From Longitalea arenae (GTDB lineage: Bacteria > Bacteroidota > Bacteroidia > Chitinophagales > Chitinophagaceae), in assembly GCF_016924755.1 (NCBI RefSeq), contig NZ_JAFFJX010000026.1, positions 1-64,000 of the forward strand: 64,000 nt of DNA. The letters run 5' to 3'. This document shows, piece after piece, positions 46,216-54,755 of this stretch. The notes beneath the pieces are model-generated. The model saw nothing but the letters and a program-made list of their open reading frames with translations. It was not told the DNA's origin and did not search any database. Each line of letters opens with the position of its first letter. Position 1 is the first letter of the stretch. Made by a program: the position numbers and the translations under genes.

Positions 46216-46395
46216 CCATTGCCCATTGACCATTGACTATTCACCATTGACCATAAAGCCCAGCTGCAACAGGCATAACTTTAAGAGCGGCTTTTCTCTA
46301 CTATTGACCATTGACCATTGACCATAAAGCCCAACTGCAACATGCATAACTTTAAGAGCGGCTTTTTTTCTACTATTGACCATTCACCATTGACC
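46208..46395. repeat. CCATTGA heptamers with a 71-bp direct duplication
   Basis: The 71-bp unit starting CCATAAAGCC at 46251 recurs at 46322 with few changes. Each copy holds CATAACTTTAAGAGCGGC, whose TAACTTTA (46276 and 46347) is one base from a -7 box. The array ends about 40 bp before rnpB. Confidence 0.85.
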
Positions 46396-46430
46396 CACCC
46401 GCCGCCTGCCAAGTCCTGATAACTATTTCA

Positions 46431-46438
46431 TAACTTTG
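46431..46438 (+). promoter_or_regulatory. -7 box of rnpB
   Basis: TAACTTTG, exact TAnnTTTG, six bases before the 5' end proposed for the RNA, as expected for a structural RNA. Confidence 0.6.
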
Positions 46439-46442
46439 CAAT

Positions 46443-46880
46443 AACTACAAACCGGGCTATCGCCTCGATCTTCGGGGAGGAAAGTCTGGACAGCATAGGG
46501 CAATGTACCGGTGAATAGCCGGGTCCTGTTCTTCCGGCCAACCGGGAGCATGGGAACAGACAGTGCCACAGAAAATTACAGCCTGCATTCCGGCCACCGG
46601 CCGGATTAGTCCCGATTAAGTTCGGGAGGGTGATGGTGAAAATGTGGGGTAAGAGCCCACGGCTCTGACCGGGTGACCGGCAGGGCGGGTAAACCTTGCA
46701 TGCTGAAATGCCATGTATACCAGCGTTGAAGGGCGGCTCGTCCGATCCTTCCCGGTTCACCGGGCAGGAACGTTGGGTGGGTAGGCAGAATGATCCAGTC
46801 AGTAATGGCTGGACAAGATAAATGATAGCCTCCCGGTTTATGACCGGGATACAGAATCCGGCTTACAGGTTTGTAGTTAT
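46443..46880 (+). ncRNA. rnpB: RNase P RNA
   Basis: Catalytic RNA that trims the 5' leader of tRNA precursors. The universally conserved core is present: GAGGAAAGTCTGGACA near 46478 (P4 5' strand), ACAGAAA near 46568, GGTAAGAGCCCACGG near 46649, AGATAAATGATAGCC near 46816 and ACAGAATCCGGCTTAC near 46851 (P4 3' strand). The ends pair as helix P1: AACTACAAACC at 46443-46453 with GGTTTGTAGTT at 46868-46878, followed by TTTTTT as terminator. About 438 nt, class A layout. ORFs read on either strand here are artefacts. Confidence 0.95.
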
Positions 46881-47182
46881 TTTTTATCACCAGGCCCAGT
46901 TATCCCCACTTATAATATTTTACTGGCTGATTATAACTGCTATAGCTATTCATGAATAAATGGATGGATTTTTCAGGCATTATTTTTGAATTTTTCCTAT
47001 CACTTCCAATACGCACCTGAAAGGTGCTTTCACCTTTGATAAGTCTGAATTCATGATGTTACCTTATCCTTACAGTATGGTTGTTGTTGAACGGCCATAA
47101 GTAACCGCTTTTACCAGTATTCCTATATATTCCCCTTTACTTTACAATCGTAGGGCCTATTTGTAACCGTAATATTCGCCTT
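46881..47182. other. intergenic region between rnpB and the OB-fold gene
   Basis: AT-rich, no ORF. It holds overlapping small hairpins at 47012-47040 (GCACCTGAAAGGTGC and AAAGGTGCTTTCACCTTT), which could be alternative folds. No known motif. Confidence 0.4.
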
Positions 47183-47584
47183 ATGAGGAACATCGTATTC
47201 ACCCTGGGATGCGGCCTTGTAGCATTTCTGGCCGGCCTGTTAATTTACTTCTATAATAAACCCAGGAACCTGGCTGCTGAAACCGGCATTCCAATTACTG
47301 CTACTGAATTATATGCTCAATTCACTTCCGATCAGCTTCAGGCTAACCAGGCCTATTTGAATAAAGTGTTGCAGGTGAGCGGGCGGGTACTAAACATTAA
47401 GAACAGCCGATATGCAGGCAGCACCGTTGTTCTATATACCGGCGATCCGACCTGCACCGTTTCTTGCAGATTTAATAAAGAACATAATTTATCTGTAAAA
47501 CCCGGTGATAAGATCACTGTTAAAGGGATCTGCTCCGGTTATTTCAGTGATGTTGTACTCACCAATGGTCAATTGGCTAATTAG
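47183..47584 (+). CDS. membrane-anchored OB-fold (tRNA_anti-like) protein
   Basis: 133 aa. One N-terminal span (IVFTLGCGLVAFLAGLLIYFY) and an extracytoplasmic OB-fold domain from about 40: ITATELYAQFTSDQLQANQAYLNKVLQVSGRVLNI … VSCRFNKEHNLSVKPGDKITVKGICSGYF. This matches the tRNA_anti-like/OB family frequent in Bacteroidota; ligand and function unknown. The last residues (GQLAN) run into a GCTAAT array. ATG at 47183. Confidence 0.82.
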   Translation: MRNIVFTLGCGLVAFLAGLLIYFYNKPRNLAAETGIPITATELYAQFTSDQLQANQAYLNKVLQVSGRVLNIKNSRYAGSTVVLYTGDPTCTVSCRFNKEHNLSVKPGDKITVKGICSGYFSDVVLTNGQLAN

Positions 47585-47990
47585 CTAATGTGCTAATGTG
47601 CTGATGAGCTGATGTGCTGATGGGAAACGATGTAAATCGCATAATCACTTCTTGAACTATGAAGAACATTTTGCATTAAGTAATTCGCTGATGCGAACGT
47701 TAGTGATCGCATATCGTATTACTTAAATTATAAAGGACATTGTGCATTAAAGGCAATTAGCAAATTAGCACATAAGCAAATTATCACATTATCTTATCCT
47801 ATTGTGATTCGTACCCATCGCCAGTGCAAAGGGTGGGCGTCTTTTGCTCAGGACGACCCGCCTTTGCCTGGCAACTAATTTAACCGATTAGCTAATTAGC
47901 TGATGTGCTGATGTGCTAATTAAAGCCAATTAGCTAATTAGCACATTATCACATTATCACATTATCACATTATCACCATTATCACATTAT
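47583..47990. repeat. inverted and tandem octamer arrays (GCTAATGT, CATTATCA)
   Basis: GCTAATGT/GCTGATGT units at 47583-47622, a diverged pair of 45-bp units (AACTATGAAGAACATTTTGCATTAA near 47655 and AAATTATAAAGGACATTGTGCATTAA near 47725), reverse arms at 47752-47795, more GCTAATTA units at 47888-47945, and six CATTATCA octamers at 47945-47990 ending inside the stop of the next gene. Confidence 0.85.
47820..47872. repeat. 53-bp GC-rich palindrome
   Basis: GCCAGTGCAAAGGGTGGGCG at 47820 is nearly complementary to GACGACCCGCCTTTGCCTGGC ending at 47872; loop about 9 nt. Much more GC-rich than its surroundings. It resembles REP/MITE-like palindromes or a terminator without a T-run. Confidence 0.6.
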
Positions 47991-48569
47991 CCTCACCGCT
48001 ACTCCTACCTGGATTTGATCTGATTTCCATTCATAACGGTTATCTATATTGTTGATGTCAGATAATCCTCTATTATAGCGTGCATAAAATCCTACACTGC
48101 TCAAATTCACCTGGGCGCCCAGGTTAGCGCTCCATGCTGCATTCTTGAAAGCCTGCCGGCCACTCTTTAACAGGTTCTCGTCATCGAACACAAGATGGCT
48201 GTATTGCGGGCCGGCCATTACACTGATCAATTTATTCAGATTGAATCGAACCAGCAGCGGTATACTAATGTAAGCCAGTTTAATTTTTTCATTCGCCGAG
48301 CTCCTGCCATAGTTATTGTAATAGGTCATGAAATCGCTGCTCTTTTTGTATTGCGACCAGGTATATAACAGTTCCGGTTGAATGGCCCAGTGTTTAGTAA
48401 TATTATATTCGAAAAATCCACCGGCCTGGAAACCGGGCGAATATTTGTTCTGCACGCCCTTACCGTCCAGGGCGCTATAACTGGCATCGAGCTTGGCACC
48501 AAAATGAAATTTCTGTGCATGGACTAACAGGGTAAACAACAAGATGGTGCATAGCATAATACATTTCAT
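47982..48569 (-). CDS. outer-membrane beta-barrel protein (PorT-like), 195 aa
   Basis: Signal peptide (CIMLCTILLFTLLVHAQ) and an eight-strand barrel with alternating aromatic residues: FGAKLDASYSAL, SPGFQAGGFFEYNITKHWAIQPELLYT, LAYISIPLLVRFNLNKLISVMAGPQYSHLV, WSANLGAQVNL and VGFYARYNRGLSDI, the last strand ending in RIM. This is the OMP_b-brl_2 (PorT) family of Bacteroidota; cargo unknown. The ATG at 48569 is chosen as it precedes the signal peptide; the frame is open to 48626. Confidence 0.87.
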   Translation of the reverse strand: MKCIMLCTILLFTLLVHAQKFHFGAKLDASYSALDGKGVQNKYSPGFQAGGFFEYNITKHWAIQPELLYTWSQYKKSSDFMTYYNNYGRSSANEKIKLAYISIPLLVRFNLNKLISVMAGPQYSHLVFDDENLLKSGRQAFKNAAWSANLGAQVNLSSVGFYARYNRGLSDINNIDNRYEWKSDQIQVGVAVRIM

Positions 48570-48726
48570 AATACGGAATTTGATAAAGGGCTTGTTTGTC
48601 ATATAACGTGATGGTTTGAATAGCATAATGTGAAGGTCGAATCAAATGTATTTGCCGGACATTCATGGGAAACGTTATAATCTGCGAAAGCCCGGAAATA
48701 ATAGACAAAAAAGCAGATTGTTGGGA

Positions 48727-48950
48727 TGGTTACCGGTTACCAGTTGCCGGTTACCAGTTACCGGTTACCAGTTACCAGTTGCCGGTTACCAGTTGCCGGT
48801 TACCGGTTACCAGTTGCCGGTTGCCGGTTGCCGGTTACCGGTTACCAGTTACCGGTTACCGGTTACCAGTCACCCGTTGCCAGTTACCAGTTGCATCAGT
48901 TGCCAGTTACCAGTCGCCAATTGCTGGTTTCCGGTTACCCATGGACCATT
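48727..48950. repeat. heptamer array, words GTTACCG/GTTACCA/GTTGCCG
   Basis: About thirty units with a period of 7, the same word as the 45.7-kb array. Open reading frames read from it are artefacts. Confidence 0.9.
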
Positions 48951-49017
48951 CTCAACATATTCACCAGCTTTTAATGGCATTTTAAGATTGCTGGTTTTCG
49001 TTCCGCATGCAACCGCC

Positions 49018-49050
49018 CGGACAGTATATGCATCTGTAACTGTCCGTTTT
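49018..49050 (+). terminator. isolated hairpin with a T-run
   Basis: CGGACAGT at 49018-49025 pairs with ACTGTCCG at 49039-49046, then TTTT. No plus-strand gene ends nearby, so it may end an unseen small RNA or be chance. Confidence 0.3.
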
Positions 49051-49077
49051 ACATTTGTTCTATTAGTATTCCATTTC

Positions 49078-49202
49078 GCCAACTGCGAGCTGTGAACTTT
49101 GAACTGTGAACAGTGAACTGTGAACTACGAATTGCCAACTGCAAACTGCGAACTGTGAACTACGAACTGCGAACCGCCAACTGCCAACTGCGAACTGCAA
49201 AC
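49078..49202. repeat. heptamer array, words AACTGTG/AACTGCG
   Basis: About sixteen units of AACTG(T/C)G with a period of 7, as at 12.4 kb, directly ahead of the SSS promoter. Confidence 0.85.
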
Positions 49203-49232
49203 TTGGTTATTGCTGATTTATTTATACATTTA
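49203..49232 (+). promoter_or_regulatory. likely promoter of the SSS symporter gene
   Basis: TTG at 49203-49205, 19 nt, TACATTTA at 49225-49232 (one mismatch to TAnnTTTG). The leader is about 20 nt. Confidence 0.4.
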
Positions 49233-49257
49233 CCTGAAGGGATAGATTGCTTGTATT

Positions 49258-50784
49258 ATGAATCATTTACCAACTGTAGATTTAACAATTATTCTCATCT
49301 ACTTTGCGGCCATGATCGCCGTAGGTATCTTTTTAAGCGGCAGAAATAAAGGATCCGAACAATATACCGTAGCTTCCGGCGCCATTCCGGGCTGGGCCCT
49401 GGGTATGTCGTTCTACGCTACTTTTCTAAGCGCCATCACTTTTTTAGGCGATCCGGGCAAATCTTTCGGCGCCAACTGGAATTCTTTTGTATTCAGTCTC
49501 TCTATGCCGTTTGCCGCCTTTATTGCTTCCCGTTTTTTTGTTCCCTTTTACCGCAACAGCGAAGCCATCAGCGCCTATACCCACCTGGAAGAACGCTTCG
49601 GCGCCTGGGCACGCACCTATGCCATGATCTGTTTTGTATTGATCCAGTTGGCCCGCATGGGAACCATTTTCTATTCCATTGCCCTTACCCTGAAAGCCCT
49701 TACCGGATTTTCAATGCCGGCCATCATGATCACCACCGGCATTTGTATCGTTGTTTATACCATGATGGGTGGCATGAAGGCGGTGATCTGGACGGAAGTC
49801 GTACAGGCTGTGATCAAAACCGTGGGCGCTTTATTGATCCTGTACCTGATCGTTTCGCAGCTCGACGGTGGGTTTAACTATATCATTGAAACCGGCAGGG
49901 CCCACGATAAATTCAGCCTGGGCAGTTTTAAAGTATCTGAATTTTCGATGTCAACATTCTGGGTGATCTTTCTCTACGGCTTTTTTATAAACCTGAATAA
50001 TTTCGGGATCGATCAGAATTACATTCAACGCTACCACACTGCCCGTAATACCCGCGATGCCAGCCGCAGCATTTGGATGTGTGTTTGGTTCTATGTACCG
50101 GTGAGCATGTTGTTCTTTTTTATCGGCACTGCCTTATATGCTTATTATCAACAGCATCCCGATCTCATTATGCCCTTACAGCAACAGGTGTCGGCAGAGA
50201 AGAACATTCCGCTGGCCAGCCTGACGCCTGCTGATTATGGCGACCGGGTACTGCCTTTTTTCATGCGCCATGAAGTGCCGCGCGGTTTGCTGGGACTGAT
50301 CATTGCCGCCATTTTATCTGCCGCCATGAGCACCATGAGCAGTGGCATGAACAGTTCCGCTACGGTCTTTTTGAAAGATATATACCTGCGGTATTTTAAC
50401 AAAGATGCTTCGGCAAAAGCGCAAATGAGGGTGCTCTATATTGCTACAGGGGTCATGGGCATCCTGGCCATCAGTTTTGGCATTGGCATGATAGGGGTAA
50501 AAAGTTTGCTGGATGCCTGGTGGAAACTGGCAGGCATATTTTCCGGCGGCATCCTGGGGCTATTCTTATTGGGATTGCTGGCGCGGAAAGCTAAAAATGT
50601 GGAAGCGGCCATTGCGGTCATTATCGGGGTGCTGGTGATCATCTGGATCACTTTTTCGCGGCAATTGCCCGATAACTATGCCTGGCTGCGCACCAACCTG
50701 CATGCAAACATGACCATCGTCATTGGAACCCTCACCATCTTTTTAACAGGCAAGTTCCTGGCCGGTTTGCGAAAAAGCAGCTGA
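49258..50784 (+). CDS. sodium:solute symporter (SSS family)
   Basis: 508 aa, about thirteen to fourteen spans. Na+-coupled uptake transporter. Family features: FAAMIAVGIFLSGRN and the following SEQYTVASGAIPGWALGMSFYATFLSAITFLGDPG, VIWTEVVQAVIKTVGAL, NLNNFGIDQNYIQRYHTARN, and ILSAAMSTMSSGMNSSATVFLKDIY, the conserved SSS span. The gene for an N-acetylneuraminate lyase/DapA-family enzyme lies downstream on the same strand, so a sugar acid such as sialic acid is a reasonable but unproven substrate. Confidence 0.92.
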   Translation: MNHLPTVDLTIILIYFAAMIAVGIFLSGRNKGSEQYTVASGAIPGWALGMSFYATFLSAITFLGDPGKSFGANWNSFVFSLSMPFAAFIASRFFVPFYRNSEAISAYTHLEERFGAWARTYAMICFVLIQLARMGTIFYSIALTLKALTGFSMPAIMITTGICIVVYTMMGGMKAVIWTEVVQAVIKTVGALLILYLIVSQLDGGFNYIIETGRAHDKFSLGSFKVSEFSMSTFWVIFLYGFFINLNNFGIDQNYIQRYHTARNTRDASRSIWMCVWFYVPVSMLFFFIGTALYAYYQQHPDLIMPLQQQVSAEKNIPLASLTPADYGDRVLPFFMRHEVPRGLLGLIIAAILSAAMSTMSSGMNSSATVFLKDIYLRYFNKDASAKAQMRVLYIATGVMGILAISFGIGMIGVKSLLDAWWKLAGIFSGGILGLFLLGLLARKAKNVEAAIAVIIGVLVIIWITFSRQLPDNYAWLRTNLHANMTIVIGTLTIFLTGKFLAGLRKSS

Positions 50785-50947
50785 CCCGCCGATCAGAGCA
50801 GATTAAATCCTCATTTTCAAGAGACTACCAACATCGTATTAAATAATAGATTTTATGCGATAATTGTCTGTAAAACAATATTTCCTTTTTAATTTTAAAG
50901 GGCGAAAAGGCCTGACATTTTTAACTACAACAATCAAAATAAATCGG

Positions 50948-51916
50948 ATGGAAAAAAGATTTGTTCCGGTAATGATCACACCGTTCAACCTGAAGGCAAA
51001 GATCGATTTCGATATGGTGGAACGATTGATCGATTTTTACCTGGCAGCCGGTGTAAGTGGTTTTTTTGCCAATTGCCTGAGCAGTGAAATGTACAGCATC
51101 AGCGAAGATGAGCGGCTTGAATTAACAGCCCACATTGTGCGTTATGTAAATGGCCGGGTGCCGGTGGTGGCTACCGGGTCTTTTGGACTGACCATTGAAG
51201 ATAAAGCCGAATTCAGTAAAAAGATCTATGATACTGGCATCGATGCCGTGGTGCTCATCACCGGGCATTATGCCAATGTGGATGATGGGGACGATGTGCT
51301 GTTGAAACGTTTCGAAAAGATGTTCTCATTAACGCCCAATATTCCGATGGGTACCTATGAGTGCCCGGCGCCCTATAAGCGTATTTTATCTGCCGATGTG
51401 TTTAAAACACTGCTGGCGACCGGCAGATTGAAATATCACAAAGACACGAGCATCGATCTGGAAAAAGTAAAAGAAAAATTGCAGATAGCGAATGTGCCGG
51501 GTTTCGACTTTTTCGATGCGCATACGCCTAATGCCATGCATAGTTTACAAATGGGCGCCCGCGGTATGTCATCTATCAGCGGTAATTTTTATCCCGAGAT
51601 ACTGGTATGGATGTGTAATAACGCCAATGATCCGGCTAAACAGGCAGAGGTAGAATGGCTGCAGTCGGAGCTTACGCGGGTTGATCCGCTCATTCACCAG
51701 GCTTACCCGATGAGCGCCAAATATTTCCTGCAATTGCGCGGTTTACCGGTTCGTACCATCAGCCGGGCCTACGTGCAGGAACTGACGCCGGCGCAGAAAG
51801 ACGTTTTAAAAGGTATTTACGATAGTTTTACGCAGTGGTGCGGCCGGTTGAATATAACGCCTGTAGATACGCGTAGCATTATGGAACCTAAAATTTTACC
51901 AGACCCTGCTATTTAG
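50948..51916 (+). CDS. dihydrodipicolinate synthase / N-acetylneuraminate lyase family protein
   Basis: 322 aa from the ATG at 50948; the frame is open to 50864 but the family begins at RFVPVMITPFN. (beta/alpha)8-barrel class I aldolase: the Schiff-base lysine is K165 in KYHKDTS and the tyrosine is in GTYECP (Y137), where most members have YNxP. The usual G-T-T-G-E motif is replaced by FFANCLSSEMYSISEDE. These changes place it outside true DapA; it probably cleaves or forms a 2-keto acid sugar. The SSS symporter upstream supports uptake and use of such a compound. Confidence 0.88.
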   Translation: MEKRFVPVMITPFNLKAKIDFDMVERLIDFYLAAGVSGFFANCLSSEMYSISEDERLELTAHIVRYVNGRVPVVATGSFGLTIEDKAEFSKKIYDTGIDAVVLITGHYANVDDGDDVLLKRFEKMFSLTPNIPMGTYECPAPYKRILSADVFKTLLATGRLKYHKDTSIDLEKVKEKLQIANVPGFDFFDAHTPNAMHSLQMGARGMSSISGNFYPEILVWMCNNANDPAKQAEVEWLQSELTRVDPLIHQAYPMSAKYFLQLRGLPVRTISRAYVQELTPAQKDVLKGIYDSFTQWCGRLNITPVDTRSIMEPKILPDPAI

Positions 51917-51996
51917 TACTGTCACTTTGTTTTATTGAATATTGTGTGTTCTTGATTCTGCCACAAATACTTCTTCAATAAATTGTGGTTAAAAAA

Positions 51997-52040
51997 GAAG
52001 CAGGAAGTAAGAAATTTGCGAGTTTCTTACTTCCTGCTTC
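51997..52040 (-). terminator. strong hairpin terminator for the 52.1-kb minus-strand gene
   Basis: A perfect 18-bp inverted repeat (GAAGCAGGAAGTAAGAAA at 51997-52014, complement at 52023-52040) with an 8-nt loop. On the minus strand it is followed by TTTTTT (complement of 51991-51996), 61 nt past the stop of the small secreted protein. On the plus strand there is no T-run, but the stem could still act for the lyase gene. Confidence 0.75.
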
Positions 52041-52100
52041 CTATCTCGTACTTCGCAATCTTTTGTAGAAAAGTTATACAACTACCAGTAACATCCACTA

Positions 52101-52490
52101 TTACCGTCTGCGACTATTGTAATAATCTTTCTTTGCCTGCAATATCTCCCTGTCACGTTCGATCTTCAGTGCATGCACCTGTTTTCTTCTTTCCTTCCGC
52201 GTAAGGCTTTCATCATGACGTACCGACCAGATCCTGTCTTTATAATCGGTTTGAATATCCTGGATCTCAAGGTCCAGTTTACTAGGCCGCGAATGATAAT
52301 AATATCCCGGAGGATAAGCATACCATGGACTATAGTAGAAAGGAGCATAGGGTCCCCAGCCGCCTAATCCAATACCAACAGCGACATGGGATCGAGGATA
52401 AAACCGGGGCACTGGTCGTATCACCTTTTGGGCCGATGCATGGAGGGTTAATCCCAATGCAAAGATTGCTATTAATGATACCGTTTTCAT
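52101..52490 (-). CDS. small secreted protein, aromatic-rich, 129 aa
   Basis: Signal peptide ending in LHASAQ (residue 21), then a Pro/Tyr/Gly-rich segment (GWGPYAPFYYSPWYAYPPGYYYH) and a charged helical tail (about 75-129; LDLEIQDIQTDYKDRI, LTRKERRKQVHALKIERDREI). Similar layouts occur in Bacteroidota periplasmic proteins next to stress or envelope genes. Function unknown. ATG at 52490; its terminator is at 51997. Confidence 0.8.
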   Translation of the reverse strand: MKTVSLIAIFALGLTLHASAQKVIRPVPRFYPRSHVAVGIGLGGWGPYAPFYYSPWYAYPPGYYYHSRPSKLDLEIQDIQTDYKDRIWSVRHDESLTRKERRKQVHALKIERDREILQAKKDYYNSRRR

Positions 52491-52696
52491 CTTACTAATT
52501 TTTAAAGTTTCATCTATAAGACGTCAAATAGTACGCAAAGGTTAATCTGAAATATTAAGTATAACGTTTCAATAACAAATGGCACCGGAGGACCAGGATC
52601 AGGAAGCTGTTGCATCAACCGGTTGGATTTTATCTTTTTATAAAGGATGTTTATGGTTATTTTTATCGTCTGTCAAATTAATTTAATTTGAGTTCT

Positions 52697-53131
52697 ATGA
52701 ACGACCAGCATATCAGTGGCAAATGGGTGGGTGCGTATACGTATGGTGAGGAATATGATGAACCTGTAAGAGGCAAAACGGTTTCTTTTGAAATGGAGCT
52801 GACAGTTGTTAATGGTTTGCTAAAAGGAGCGTGTACCGACGCCGAAGCGGCTGCTCATTTTCAGCAACCCGCCACCATTGAAGGATCAGTGCATGACAAT
52901 TCCATCAGTTTTATAAAACAGTATCCCCACTACTGGCAACACGAAAAAGGCGGACCGCGTTTTCTGCCTAAATTACCTTCCCAGAAAGTTTGTTATTCAG
53001 GAAAATTCATCGATGGCCGGTTTGAAGGAGAATGGGAGATCATAACGACGCTCTCCGGTGCGCAGGGCGAACCAGTATTATACAAAGGCTTTGGCCGCTG
53101 GTTCATGACCAGGGCAATTTCTGATTTCTGA
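52697..53131 (+). CDS. hypothetical protein, 144 aa
   Basis: Soluble, beta-rich, no signal peptide. It has G-K-W-x-G-x-Y (SGKWVGAYTYGEEYDEP), FEMELTVVNGLLKGACTDAEA and SGKFIDGRFEGEWEI, a lipocalin-like or META-like barrel pattern. Start at the ATG at 52697; the TTG at 52688 is less likely. The last residues (RAISDF) are encoded by the start of an ATTTCTG array, so the original C-terminus may have been replaced. Function unknown. Confidence 0.7.
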   Translation: MNDQHISGKWVGAYTYGEEYDEPVRGKTVSFEMELTVVNGLLKGACTDAEAAAHFQQPATIEGSVHDNSISFIKQYPHYWQHEKGGPRFLPKLPSQKVCYSGKFIDGRFEGEWEIITTLSGAQGEPVLYKGFGRWFMTRAISDF

Positions 53132-53245
53132 TTTCTGATTTCTGATTTTGAGATTTCGAGATTTCGAGATCTCATTTGATTTGACGTCTGATAAACCGCA
53201 AAATCTCAAAATCGCAAAATCACAAAATCTCAAAATCCCGAATCG
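53114..53245. repeat. inverted array, words GATTTCTG and AAATCTCA
   Basis: Left arm of TGATTTC units at 53114-53145, then GAGATTTCGAGATTTCGAG, and right arm AAAATCTCAAAATCGCAAAATC-like at 53200-53240. Same family as at 1.9, 35.4, 39.8 and 40.9 kb. Confidence 0.85.
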
Positions 53246-53257
53246 AAAATCGTATAG

Positions 53258-53803
53258 TTACTTCTTCCCAAGAGCAGCATTGATCGGCGCGCGGTCGATA
53301 TATTGTATCAGCTCATCTATCTGGTTCTCGTTTGTAAAGTGCAGATCGGTATGCACCCAGAATGTAAGACTCGCCTTATTTTTATAGGTTGCATTCACCT
53401 TTTGCCAATATAAGAGCCAGGTGCCTTTCTTTTCCGGGCCCTGTGGTTCATTAACGGTCACGGGCAGCCAGATATCATTACTGAAGCGAAGCGAATCAAT
53501 GACATTCATCCTGCGCTCTTTCCAATATTTTATGATGGCGGCTTTTCCGGCAAGGCTGTCGCCCGAAGACCAGCGGTATACGGCATTATCTGTAAAATTA
53601 CTGGCCCAGCCCTCGATATCTCCACGGGCAAACTGATCCCAGGCTTTTTTCCCGATGTCAATATATTTCTGATCGGCAAATTCTACGGGCGGGGGTGTTT
53701 TGGTGGATTCACCGGCGACTACAGACTGAGTACTTTTTTCTGCTTCGTTCTGGCAGGCAGCAGCCAGCATCAGGATGAGCGTTCCTAGAAAGATGTTTCT
53801 CAT
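53258..53803 (-). CDS. SnoaL-like/NTF2-fold lipoprotein
   Basis: 181 aa. Lipobox LAAAC (C17) after a short hydrophobic signal; then a low-complexity linker and, from about 50, an NTF2-like domain (YIDIGKKAWDQFARGDIEGWASNFTDNAVYRWSSGDSLAGKAAIIKYWKERR) of the DUF4440/SnoaL type, which usually has no enzymatic activity assigned. Membrane-anchored, periplasmic or at the cell surface. Function unknown. ATG at 53803. Confidence 0.82.
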   Translation of the reverse strand: MRNIFLGTLILMLAAACQNEAEKSTQSVVAGESTKTPPPVEFADQKYIDIGKKAWDQFARGDIEGWASNFTDNAVYRWSSGDSLAGKAAIIKYWKERRMNVIDSLRFSNDIWLPVTVNEPQGPEKKGTWLLYWQKVNATYKNKASLTFWVHTDLHFTNENQIDELIQYIDRAPINAALGKK

Positions 53804-54074
53804 AAATCAATCGTTTATGGGTTAAAAAATGGGAGTGGACCTGTTTGCAGAACCTTTAGCGGGATTAAAAGGAAGAGGCTCAAAGCAGCTAATGTAGGGA
53901 TATTGCAAGAGCTGGTCAAAAATATTGTCCCCTAAGCTGCTTGAACAGAGCAATTTATGATTTTAATCAGGAAAATAGGCCTGTCTGCATACTAAAATAA
54001 AACGAACGGGTGTTTGCATCTCCGTTTTTAGATCGTTATATTCACATACGACAATTCCTAAAACCCCCTACCAT
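53804..54074. other. divergent intergenic region
   Basis: About 270 bp between two lipoprotein genes, AT-rich, no array and no clear -7 box; both promoters must be here. Confidence 0.35.
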
Positions 54075-54710
54075 ATGAAACTCCACACACACCTCAGTAT
54101 TTGCGTATGGTCATTATTGGCAGCCTGCTCATCGGCCGATAAAACCAAGATACCGCCCATCAGCAATCAATATGCAGCAAATGCACCACAACCCACAGAC
54201 GAAGGATTTAAAAAACAACCGGCGGGCACGATCCTCCATTTTCTGCAATGGTACCGCTCCAATGTGCAGCAGCTTAAAAAGATCGATATGGTGAAACATT
54301 CCTCCCATCCTGATTCTTCAAACTATTATGTTGTGAATGATGCCGGAACGGAACAATACCTGGAGGCATTGAAGCAGAGCGGTTTTGTAAGCGATACCTA
54401 CATTACCAACTGGCGCGCGTATTTCAGAAAATGTAACGAGAACCTGCGTAAGAGCCCGCAAAGCGAAGCGCCGGTTCAGGGACTCGATTTTGACCTGGTA
54501 ATGCTCGCGAAAGAGTATGAAGAAGACCTTACGGGTATCGAAAGATCAACGGTGGAATATGTGAGCGTTGCCGAAGATAAGGGCTCTATTACGGTTGGAC
54601 TGCCTTCTGCAGGAAGATTGAAGTACAGGATCACCAAACAGGACGGGAAATGGCTTATAGACGATATTAAAGACCTGCGTAGTGCGCTTGACCAGGCGCA
54701 GAATGATTAA
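54075..54710 (+). CDS. DUF3828-like lipoprotein, 211 aa
   Basis: Lipobox LLAAC (C18). The mature part has ILHFLQWYRSNVQQLKKIDMVKH at about 50-72 and a C-terminal ITKQDGKWLIDDIKDL, the usual end of small DUF3828/DUF4878-type periplasmic proteins (NTF2-like). Function unknown. A long hairpin follows 8 bp after the stop. Confidence 0.78.
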   Translation: MKLHTHLSICVWSLLAACSSADKTKIPPISNQYAANAPQPTDEGFKKQPAGTILHFLQWYRSNVQQLKKIDMVKHSSHPDSSNYYVVNDAGTEQYLEALKQSGFVSDTYITNWRAYFRKCNENLRKSPQSEAPVQGLDFDLVMLAKEYEEDLTGIERSTVEYVSVAEDKGSITVGLPSAGRLKYRITKQDGKWLIDDIKDLRSALDQAQND

Positions 54711-54713
54711 CGA

Positions 54714-54752
54714 TAAACCCGTGCCACGGTTTTAAACCGCGGCACGGGTAAT
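54714..54752. terminator. hairpin between convergent genes
   Basis: CCCGTGCC at 54718-54725 pairs with GGCACGGG at 54741-54748, and CGGTTT inside pairs with AAACCG. No long T-run on either side, but the position between the convergent lipoprotein and gcvP genes suggests a two-way terminator. Confidence 0.65.
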
Positions 54753-54755
54753 TAT

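Noticed and set aside
45569-46321. Long open frames encoding PVTGYQL-like heptapeptide repeats, in all three forward frames
   Set aside because: They are translations of the 7-bp array. A period of 7 without stop codons is open in every frame; there is no start context, and the frames overlap each other and the Smr gene.
46428-46890. Minus-strand ORFs over 46.4-46.9 kb
   Set aside because: The sequence is the RNase P RNA gene; the conserved core explains it fully.
48646-49095. ORFs of the same repeat type at 48.7 kb
   Set aside because: Same array word, all frames open, no homology beyond the array.
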